Source: Pantoea agglomerans
GTDB lineage: Bacteria; Pseudomonadota; Gammaproteobacteria; Enterobacterales; Enterobacteriaceae
Reading direction: 5' to 3'
NCBI RefSeq assembly: GCF_021397715.1
Contig: NZ_CP090207.1
Coordinates: forward strand, 1 to 64,000
Length of the DNA: 64,000 bases
Shown in pieces: positions 57,829-64,000 of the stretch; positions within the stretch are counted from its first letter, which is position 1, and each line of letters begins with the position of its first letter. A model generated the notes under the pieces. It had not been told where the DNA came from and ran no database searches. It saw only the letters and a program-made list of their open reading frames with translations. The translations under genes and the position numbers were made by a program.

Positions 57829-58682
57829 CTAGGCTCTGTACGTAAAGTATTGTCGCAAGCACCGCATAGCGCAGGCCAATGAGACCATCGCCGCAAAACT
57901 TGTTGCGAGCTTGTCGAAGCGCGTCACGATGCGACGGTTCTCCTTCAGCCAGCCAAACATGCGTTCGATGATGTTGCACTGCCGATATTTGGGGCGATCA
58001 AAAAGTCGAGGCAATCCTGGCTTGGTTTTGCGCTTCATGCTTCGCAACGGAATGACTGGCTGCATGCGATAACGATCACAATACTGGCGCAGCGCTTCAG
58101 CGTCGTAACCCTTGTCAGCCAGCAACCAGCGGCAACGCTTGCGTGGGCGACCGCGCAGGCTGGGTATGCAAGCCTGATCGAGTAGCGGTTGGGCATAGGC
58201 TATATCGCTGGCTTGTCCGCCTGACAACAGGAAACGCAGAGGCACACCATTGGCGTCGCACAGCATGTGAATCTTGGTCGTCAGGCCACCCCGGCTGCGC
58301 CCGAGCGCGTGGTCTTGCGGTTCTTCAAATCCCCTTTTTTCCCGGCACCTGATGAGGCCCGGGTTGCTCGTACGGCAGTGGAGTCGATCATCCATGTTTC
58401 CAAGTCAATCAAACCCTGCTCATTCAATCGGATATGAAGACGCTTGAGCATCTGATCAAAAGCTCCGCAATCACGCCATCCCCGGAACCGTTGATAGATC
58501 GTTGACCAAGGGCCGAATCGTTCGGGCATGTCTCGCCAGGCTGCGCCAGAGCAAAGCACCCAGAGAATACCGTTTAGCATCAGGCGATCATCGGCCCGAG
58601 GGCGCCCGGTGCGCTGATTTTTGGTGAAGATATCTGCAACCAGATCCCAGGCTGCGTCGGGGAGTTCATACCGCTTTGCCAT
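57829..58682 (-). CDS. IS5-family transposase made by -1 frameshifting (orfA/orfB)
   Basis: Two overlapping frames: orfA (58,281-58,682, 133 codons, MAKRYELPDAAWDLVADIF) and orfB (57,829-58,395). They share a slippery AAAAAAGGGG tract at about 58,334-58,343; a -1 shift there joins AGK-type residues of orfA to REKRGFEEPQ of orfB. DDE residues are D in IDSTAVRA (orfA), D in LLADKGYDA and E in NIIERMFGWLK (orfB). The orfB stop codon TAG is partly made by the flanking CTAG target duplication. Such frameshift-controlled transposases are common in IS5-family groups. Confidence 0.85.
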
Positions 58683-58751
58683 CTTGGCCTCCTGGCTTTA
58701 ATGGCGGTGTATTTTACAGAAAATCGTATTTCTTGGGTTTACGTACAGAGC
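57833..58751. mobile_element. IS5-family insertion sequence inside degP
   Basis: A 919-bp element bounded by inverted repeats GCTCTGTACGTAAA at both ends (the right copy read on the minus strand) and flanked by CTAG at 57,829-57,832 and 58,752-58,755, a 4-bp target duplication (only the central TA is certain, because CTAG is palindromic). It encodes one frameshifted transposase on the minus strand. Target preference for CTAG/YTAR and the DDE layout fit the IS5 family. Confidence 0.92.
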
Positions 58752-59026
58752 CTAGTTGTGCCGTGGTGATGTAAACCACCGACCCGCGCGATTTCTCGAA
58801 CAGCTCGATGGTGGTTTTTTCGTCGGCGGCCAGGTCGCCGCGCGGCGTCACCGTGCGCTCCTGCGTTTCGTGGGGACTGAACCAGGCTTCGATGGCGGGC
58901 AGGAACTGCCACAGCAGCATGAGTGCGGCGATGCAGCCAGTGATGACGAGCCAGCGCCGGATGAATCGATCCGGCGCCGGGCGGCTGTAGGGGTCGGGGT
59001 AGGTCACGTCATTCTCCATGTTGAAA

Positions 59027-59990
59027 TCAGCGCCAAAGGCCGCCGGTGCGCCAGCGTGGCGGACGTGGTGATACGGTCACCTCGGGGACGAAACGGGCCG
59101 ATGGAAACGGCGGCATCGCGGGCGGCGGAGCAAGTTCCAGCAAGCGCTCAATGCGTTCAGCCGTCGCCGGATGCGTGCGCAACCAGGAGGGTTCCGGATT
59201 GCCCCATCCGGGCAGCAGCCAGGCGCGCCAGGAGCGGCTCACCCGCTCGATCTTGGCGAGCGCCGAGGCCAGCCCGTGCGGGTCGCCGGTCAATTCGGCA
59301 GCGAGCCGGTCGGCGTCGAATTCGCGCACCCTGGACAAGCCCAACTGAGCCAGCAAGGCCAGCTGTGGCGCGACCGCCAGTAGAAGCAACGCGGGCCAAT
59401 TGACTTCCGTGACTCCAAGCAATAGCGCTGGCAAGCTGAGCACGATCGCAAGCTGCCCCAACAAGGCTAGAAGATGGGTGAGCCGGCTGATGGAATCGGC
59501 CAAGCCCATGACACGCAAATCCTCGTTCGCAATATGCGCGATTTCGTGGCCGAGCACGCCGGTCAACTCGCGGGGCGTGAGGCTACGCAACAGGCCGTCG
59601 GTCAGCGCGATGGCCGCGTGATGCTTCGAACCGGTGGCGAAGGCGTTGACGACCCCGCTGGGCACGTAGTGCGGTACCGGCACGGCAGGCAGCCCGGCCC
59701 GCGCCGCCAGTTCCGCGCAACACAGCCCAAAGATCGGGCGCTTCATCCGGGTGCAGGGGGCGTGCGCCATACAGCCGCAAGGTCAGCCCGGAGGCGGCCG
59801 CCGGTTCGAGCAGCAGGGTGAACCCCGCGGCCGCAAGCGCCAGCCAAAGCCCGCCGTCACCCAACAGCAGGCTGCCAGCGACGGCGGCAATCCCGAGCAG
59901 GGTCAGCACCAACAGCGCGGTTTGCAGGCGATTGAGCCAGCGATGCCGCGCGCCGACATTCTGCGCGTGGCGCAGATCACGACTGATCAT
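59027..59990 (-). pseudogene. htpX: HtpX-like M48 metalloprotease with frameshift
   Basis: Membrane zinc protease of the M48 family, part of the stress-tolerance locus. The N-terminal part (start ATG 59990; ATG 60017 is also in frame) has two hydrophobic segments (LQTALLVLTLLGIAAVAGSL and GLWLALAAAGFTLLLEP). At about 59,735 the frame changes: DEAPDLWAVL continues in another frame as CAELAARAGLPAVPV. One base appears inserted; the gene length is 1 modulo 3. The second part carries the zinc motif GHEIAH, further helices and REFDAD. If real, the shift removes the catalytic domain. It overlaps psiE by 14 bp and is followed by degP after 7 bp. Confidence 0.85.
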
Positions 59991-60465
59991 CTGAGCTTTC
60001 CCCGGCTGTCCGGTCATCGCGCTCGCGCAGCAGCCAGTAAGTCGCCCCGAGGGCCAGTGTCGCGCCTGCGAGCGCCGCGACCTTGGCGGGGCCGGTCTCC
60101 GGGTCGAGGATCACGAATTTACGCGCCAGGGCCATCAGCCCGATCAGGATCACCGTCTTGACCTGGATGATGCTGTCGCGCCGCAAGGCCACCCGCACGA
60201 TGGAATGCTTGAACTCCATGGCGATGAGCAGCGTCATGATCATGCCGAACACGGTCTGGAAGACCTTGTGATCGAGCGGATTGAACGCATCAATGATCAG
60301 CAGGCTGAAGACGATCGAGATCAGCTGCAGCAGCGAGACCACGATAATCACGGCAATGATTGCGGACAGCGCGAGCGCGATCACCTGTTCGAAGCGCTCG
60401 TAGAACGTCATCACTGCCCATTGGGCGCGAAATGTTTTGATCGGGTCTGCTTGCTTTTCCTTCAT
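59977..60465 (-). CDS. psiE: PsiE-like phosphate-starvation-inducible membrane protein
   Basis: Inner-membrane protein of 162 residues with about four hydrophobic segments (from 24, 55, 82, 106), in the PsiE (DUF2227-type phosphate-starvation-inducible E) family: RFEQVIALALSAIIAVIIVV, FGMIMTLLIAMEFKHSI and RDSIIQVKTVILIGLMALARK are typical. The ATG at 60465 follows AGAGGAG; a TTG five codons upstream is not needed. It is intact within the distal part of the stress-tolerance locus. Molecular role unknown. Confidence 0.88.
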   Translation of the reverse strand: MKEKQADPIKTFRAQWAVMTFYERFEQVIALALSAIIAVIIVVSLLQLISIVFSLLIIDAFNPLDHKVFQTVFGMIMTLLIAMEFKHSIVRVALRRDSIIQVKTVILIGLMALARKFVILDPETGPAKVAALAGATLALGATYWLLRERDDRTAGESSDDQS

Positions 60466-60476
60466 CGCCACTCCTC

Positions 60477-61506
60477 TCAATTCTGAAATACTTGTGCACC
60501 CACAACTTGGTTGCGCCCTTGTCTTTTTGCCTGGTAGAGCGCGCTGTCCGCCTGCTGCATCACCTGCTCGACAGAGTGCAAACGGGGGTCAAGGAGAGCC
60601 TCCCCCCATGCTGGCGCTATAGCTGATCGACACCTCTCCACACACCACCGCTGTCGCCGCAGTGTCCTGACGAAATCGCTCCGCCCATACTTGGGCGTCT
60701 TCTATCGATGCCGCTTCCAACAACACAGCGAATTCCTCCCCCCCAATCCGGGCAGCCATGTCGGTTGCGCGAACATGTTCCCTCAACCGTGAAGCAAAGT
60801 GCTTGAGCACCTCATCGCTGCATCCGTGTCCATAGGTGTCATTGATACGCTTGAAGTGATCGATGTCGCAGAGCACAAGTGCTGCTTGTATCTCGGTGCT
60901 GCGTTTGAGGCGCTCCCATTCCAGCTGTAATCGTTCGTTAAAAGCCCGCCGGTTCGACAAGCCGGTCAAGGGGTCGGTGATCGCCATACGCAGCAACTGC
61001 TGCTCCATTTCCTTGCGAGAAGAGATGTCGAGCAGAGTGCCGACTATCAGTTGCCTGCCCGCGCCACCCAGCCAACGGCCGCGATCCAGCACCCAAATCC
61101 AAACGCCAGATCGATGACGAACGCGGTACTCGCACTCCAATCGCTCCGACGGGTTTTCTTGGTAAGCGCGCACCTTTGCCAGAGCGACCGGCAAATCCTC
61201 CGGGTGAGTACGCGCTTGCCATGCGGCATGGGTGGCGCCAACCTCCTCGTCGGAGGTCAAGCCGAACATCGCCAGACTGCGGGCAGAAAGCCTGAAGCTG
61301 TCGGTAGCGATATCCCACTCCCAGAATCCCAGCCCTGCGCCCTCCAGGGCGATGGCGATCCGTTCCTTGTCATCGATTTGCGCTTGTTGGCGATGCTTCA
61401 GCTCGTCACGCCTCTGGCGATTGGTACGAACAAAACGCCATAGCGCAACCGCCATGCCAATATTGGCAAGTAGCGACACCATCAGTCAAATGGTCGGCCC
61501 GTTCAT
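60477..61506 (-). pseudogene. PAS-GGDEF diguanylate cyclase, broken by a stop and a frameshift
   Basis: The reading frame opens with an ATG at 61506 that overlaps the kefB stop (ATGA), then MNGPTI is followed by TGA at codon 7 (61,488-61,486), likely a changed Trp codon since the surrounding residues form a membrane helix. Translation could restart at ATG 61482, giving a hydrophobic segment, a PAS domain (GLGFWEWDIATDSF) and a GGDEF domain with DPLTGLSNRRAF, DIDHFKRINDTYGH and the active-site RIGGEEFAVLL. Near 60,602-60,607 a run of six G (minus strand) shifts the frame; with five G the C-terminus continues EALLDPRLHSVEQVMQQADS to a stop at 60,477. It would make c-di-GMP if intact. Confidence 0.85.
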
Positions 61507-63209
61507 GGTCTATCCCCACCTGACTCACTGAGTGTCTGCCGTAATTCCTCGATCCGGTGGTCGACTTGGTCGGCGTTGATGCCCAACATCAACAGTACCT
61601 GCTCGGCCAGTCCCAGTCCCGCAGCCAGGTACAACGGGTACAGTCTGACATTGGGCAGATTACGCAAAAGCTGGGCATCCGTTACGCGCTCAGTGGCCAC
61701 CACCACGGACAAGCTCAGGCGGCGGTCGAGAACCGCCTGAGCGATACGCAGGGCCGTCTGCGGACGGGCAAACGTCAGCACCACCAGGCGGGCATGGGCC
61801 AATCCGGCGGCGGCCAGGGTGTCGAGCCGACTGGCATCGCCATACGACACCGGCGCCCCCATCGCACGCCCCGCTTCGACCCGTTGGCGGTCCGATTCCA
61901 GCAGCAAATGCGGTATGCCTGCCAGGCGCAGCGTTCGGCTCAGCAGCAGCCCGACGTCATCCGCCCCACAGATGATCACATGGTCGCGTAACGACCGCGC
62001 CCGCTCGGCGACTTCGCCTTCTTCGGCCTGCGGTGGCTGACCGAGTGCGCCCGAGCGGCTGAAAGCCCGCGCCCATCGGTCATGGTGTCGGATCAGGAGC
62101 GGTGCCAACCCCATGCTCAACACCAGCGCCACCAGCATCGGTTGCACCATGGTGGCGGCGATCAGGTGCTGCTGCATGACCATGCCCAGGAGCAGCAGCG
62201 CAAACTCGCCGCCATGACCCAGCACGATGCCTGCGCGCCAGGCGTCGAGCGCCGACAGGCGGGTTGCGCGCAGCGCCAGAAAGTTCAGCCCCATCTTGAG
62301 AGGCACCAAGGCCAACAGCCAACCCAGTACCGCCAGCGGTGCGGCCACGATCTGCGCGGTGTCCAGCTGCAGGCCAATGGTCACGAAGAACAGGCCCGAC
62401 AGCACATCACGAAAGGGCTTGAGGTGGCTTTCCATGTGGTGCCGGAAGTCGCTCTCGCCCAGGACCATGCCGGCGAGAAAGGCCCCCAGGGCGGCGGATA
62501 CGCCGACGGCGTGTGCAGCAGCGGCTGCCGCCACGACCACGCACAAGGAGACCAGCACGAAGGATTCTTCGTGGCCCTGCCGCGCCACCCAGCCCAGCAG
62601 GCCATGCAACAGACGACGCGAGGCAACCGCCGCTGCCGCGAACAACACCAGCACGCCCAACACTTCGAGCAGCACGCTCTCGATCTTCGGCGAGTCGCCG
62701 CGCGCCCAGATCGCCAGCAGGGCCAGCAGGGGCACGCTGGCCAGGTCCTGAAAGACCAGCACGGCGATGGCACTGCGGCCGTGGCGGGTGGTGAGCTCGC
62801 CTTGGTCGGCCAGCTGTCGGCTGACCAGCGCCGTGGACGACATGGCCGCTGCGGCGCCGAGCAGTGCAGCGCTCTGAGCTGGCTGACCCAACCCGATCAG
62901 CACCAGGGTCAGTGGCGCGGCCACGACGACCATCTGCAAGCTGCCGGACGCCAGTACGGTCTTGCGAGTGAGCCAGAAGTGCCCCAGCGAGAATTCCAGT
63001 CCGACCATGAACAGCAGCAGGGCCACACCCAGTTCGGATATGAAAGTCAACGCCTCTCCCGGCGCGATCACACCGCTGACCGAGGGGCCCAGCAAGGCGC
63101 CGACGGCGAGGTAACCCAGCAAGGCGGGTACTCTGAACGCCGCCGTCGCCACCACCGCGAGGCTGCACGCCGCCAGCAGGATCAGGGTAGTGCCGAGCAA
63201 ATCCTGCAT
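61503..63209 (-). CDS. kefB: KefB-like CPA2 cation:proton antiporter
   Basis: Inner-membrane monovalent cation:proton antiporter of 568 residues. About 12 hydrophobic segments form the CPA2 domain (GLEFSLGHFWL, MSSTALVSRQLADQGEL and VLVFQDLASVPLL carry the family's conserved acidic and polar residues). A C-terminal RCK/TrkA-N domain starts at DHVIICGADDVGLLLSRTL, with the glycine motif partly replaced. In the stress-tolerance locus it is thought to help against oxidative and chlorine-type stress by potassium/pH control. Coupled to the following GGDEF gene by an ATGA overlap; 3 bp after the thioredoxin gene. Confidence 0.92.
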   Translation of the reverse strand: MQDLLGTTLILLAACSLAVVATAAFRVPALLGYLAVGALLGPSVSGVIAPGEALTFISELGVALLLFMVGLEFSLGHFWLTRKTVLASGSLQMVVVAAPLTLVLIGLGQPAQSAALLGAAAAMSSTALVSRQLADQGELTTRHGRSAIAVLVFQDLASVPLLALLAIWARGDSPKIESVLLEVLGVLVLFAAAAVASRRLLHGLLGWVARQGHEESFVLVSLCVVVAAAAAAHAVGVSAALGAFLAGMVLGESDFRHHMESHLKPFRDVLSGLFFVTIGLQLDTAQIVAAPLAVLGWLLALVPLKMGLNFLALRATRLSALDAWRAGIVLGHGGEFALLLLGMVMQQHLIAATMVQPMLVALVLSMGLAPLLIRHHDRWARAFSRSGALGQPPQAEEGEVAERARSLRDHVIICGADDVGLLLSRTLRLAGIPHLLLESDRQRVEAGRAMGAPVSYGDASRLDTLAAAGLAHARLVVLTFARPQTALRIAQAVLDRRLSLSVVVATERVTDAQLLRNLPNVRLYPLYLAAGLGLAEQVLLMLGINADQVDHRIEELRQTLSESGGDRP

Positions 63210-63212
63210 CGG

Positions 63213-63653
63213 TCAGCGTCCCACCTGTGCAGAGGCCCAGCGCACGATGTCCTGCGAGCCCATGGCGCCTGCCTGGCGGGCGATCTCACGTCCGCCCTGG
63301 AACAGGGCGAGCGTCGGAATGCTGCGGATACCGAACTGCGCGGCCAGGTGGGGCTCAGCCTCGGTGTTCACCTTTGCCAGCCTGATCCCGGGTTCGAGCT
63401 GGCGCGCGGCTTGTTGAAACTGCGGCGCCATCATCTTGCACGGCCCGCACCAGGGCGCCCAGAAATCGACCAGCAGCGGCAGATCGCTGCGCTCCACGTG
63501 GTGCGAGAACGTCGCCGTCGTCAACTCGATGGGCTCGCCGGTGAACAAGGGCTGCTGGCAGCGGCCGCAGTTGGGACGATCCGCGAGCTTGGCGGCCGGC
63601 ACGCTGTTGATGGACTGGCAATGTGGGCAGACGATGTGGAGTTCATTTTTCAT
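63213..63653 (-). CDS. trx: Thioredoxin (TrxC-type) of the stress-tolerance locus
   Basis: A 146-residue thioredoxin-2-type protein. An N-terminal zinc-binding module with Cys9, Cys12, Cys29 and Cys32 precedes the thioredoxin fold with active-site WCGPC (Cys69 and Cys72). It reduces oxidised protein disulfides and the zinc module is redox-sensitive, as in TrxC. ATG at 63653 overlaps the preceding reading frame by 11 bp, and kefB follows after 3 bp, so the genes form an operon. Confidence 0.93.
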   Translation of the reverse strand: MKNELHIVCPHCQSINSVPAAKLADRPNCGRCQQPLFTGEPIELTTATFSHHVERSDLPLLVDFWAPWCGPCKMMAPQFQQAARQLEPGIRLAKVNTEAEPHLAAQFGIRSIPTLALFQGGREIARQAGAMGSQDIVRWASAQVGR

Positions 63654-64000
63654 GGTTCGCTTCCTTGGACTGCGGTGAGGTTGCCTCGCTTCGGATCACC
63701 GACATCGCCGACCAATTTACGCCTTTGATCCAATCGTTCCCGTCTTCGCTCACGCCGGCATCTTCCACGTGAGCCGCAATGAAGGCTTCGGCTTGAATGA
63801 GCCCCGCTCTGACAGCATCTATCTTATTAGGCATCCGCAGGATTTCAGCAGCGCAGCCTGCATCCAGCCCATCCACCCGGATAAGCAGAAAAATGCGGCG
63901 CCACAAGTGCGGCATACCCTTCATCAGGTCGAATGCAAATGCGAATTCGCTCGATCTGTCACCAATTTCCTCCTGTTCGGCGATTGCTGCTGGGTCGGGA
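63643..64000 (-). CDS. Partial hypothetical protein of the stress-tolerance locus
   Basis: The frame is open from the right edge of the window (codon starting at 63,999) to a stop at 63,643, giving at least 118 residues; an internal ATG at 63,924 would give 93. The visible part includes EEIGDRSSEFAFAFDLMKGM, LLIRVDGLDAGCAAEI and a Ser/Glu-rich C-terminus. I do not recognise a family. It ends inside the thioredoxin start region and is in the operon. Incomplete at the edge, so it may be longer. Confidence 0.6.
   Translation of the reverse strand, partial: PDPAAIAEQEEIGDRSSEFAFAFDLMKGMPHLWRRIFLLIRVDGLDAGCAAEILRMPNKIDAVRAGLIQAEAFIAAHVEDAGVSEDGNDWIKGVNWSAMSVIRSEATSPQSKEANHEK

Larger units (their letters stand above)
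56933..59019 (-). pseudogene. degP: DegP/HtrA-like trypsin-type serine protease, split by an IS element
   Basis: Periplasm-facing serine protease of the stress-tolerance locus. The start is ATG 59019, with an N-terminal membrane segment (WLVITGCIAALMLLWQFLP), then the coding sequence is interrupted after VVYITTAQL by an IS insertion and resumes at VRDVWSRNVFSVPRG. Removing 923 bp (the 919-bp IS and one 4-bp CTAG copy) restores one frame of 387 codons. The rejoined protein has the catalytic triad (His in VVTNFHVI, Asp in PAHDIAVLKI, Ser in GNSGGPLL) and one PDZ domain (LRVTPGSAAHRAGLVG). In its present form neither fragment makes an active protease. Confidence 0.9.
56411..64000. mobile_element. 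Tn7-like element carrying part of the stress-tolerance locus (tLST); right part outside
   Basis: From 56,411 the sequence leaves the conserved pst region. It starts TGTGGG, the Tn7-type terminus, followed by three spaced repeats, a gene-poor AT-rich stretch, and then GC-rich cargo (DegP, HtpX, PsiE, GGDEF, KefB, Trx) matching the distal part of the transmissible locus of stress tolerance known from Cronobacter, Klebsiella, E. coli and Pseudomonas. In enterobacteria glmS normally sits directly upstream of pstS, and glmS is the Tn7 attachment gene; no glmS appears before the window ends. No tns genes are in the window. The tLST identity is fairly firm; the Tn7 link is inferred from the terminus, repeats and site. 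Confidence 0.72.

Noticed and set aside
62082..63728. 548-codon plus-strand open frame opposite kefB and trx
   Set aside because: GC-rich DNA produces long antisense frames; the product is Gln/His/Arg-rich with no domain, and kefB/trx are clear on the other strand.

Overview
The window looks like the dnaA end of an Enterobacterales chromosome, most likely a Pantoea/Erwinia-type member of the Erwiniaceae. It opens at the GTG start of dnaA and continues dnaN-recF-gyrB. Gene content and order then follow the enterobacterial pattern: yidA, dgoRKAD, yidR/yidQ, ibpA, avtA, ghrB, yiaD, tag, yhjY, dnaTC, xylose genes, pstSCAB-phoU. The small heat shock gene ibpA stands alone without ibpB, as is known for Erwiniaceae, and a 2-ketogluconate (kgu) operon is present. 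The species is not decided by the sequence alone.

Layout. 1-6.3 kb: replication genes, with an ERIC-like repeat separating dnaN from recF. 6.4-14.4 kb: a YhcH-family gene, yidA, and the D-galactonate operon with two FadR-type operators, then yidR/yidQ. 14.5-15.1 kb: ibpA with a sigma-32 promoter and a thermometer-like leader. 15.1-22.5 kb: a compact six-gene minus-strand operon (PP-loop ATPase, ATP-grasp ligase, class II amidotransferase-fold protein, Fe(II)/2-oxoglutarate oxygenase, YbaK-type tRNA-editing domain, EamA exporter) divergent from a MocR regulator. It reads as a small biosynthetic cluster for a modified amino acid or dipeptide with its own export and perhaps self-protection. 22.5-30.2 kb: avtA and the kgu operon with its PtxS-like repressor, plus another LacI-type regulator. 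30.3-39.1 kb: yiaD, tag, yhjY, a membrane protein, dnaTC, two sugar transporters and a ROK regulator. 39.6-41 kb: an AT-richer orphan type VI secretion cassette (Hcp, Ntox44-like toxin, membrane-anchored immunity candidate). 41.2-49.4 kb: xylR, xylFGH, xylAB. 49.4-50.4 kb: an AT-rich insert carrying an 82-residue peptide with a double-glycine, microcin-type leader. 50.4-56.4 kb: an MFS transporter and pstSCAB-phoU with Pho boxes.

From 56,411 to the right edge lies a horizontally acquired block. It begins with a TGTGGG terminus and three copies of a 17-bp repeat spaced like the TnsB sites of a Tn7 left end, placed just upstream of the pst promoter. In enterobacteria that is the glmS-pstS interval, where Tn7 inserts. 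The cargo is GC-rich and matches the distal part of the transmissible locus of stress tolerance (tLST/LHR): thioredoxin, KefB-like antiporter, a GGDEF gene, PsiE, HtpX-like M48 protease and DegP-like protease. The distal part is decaying: degP is split by an IS5-family element, htpX has a frameshift, and the GGDEF gene has an early stop plus a frameshift, while thioredoxin, kefB and psiE are intact. The heat-shock half (sHsp20, ClpK, YfdX, HdeD), tns genes and glmS would be expected beyond 64,000.
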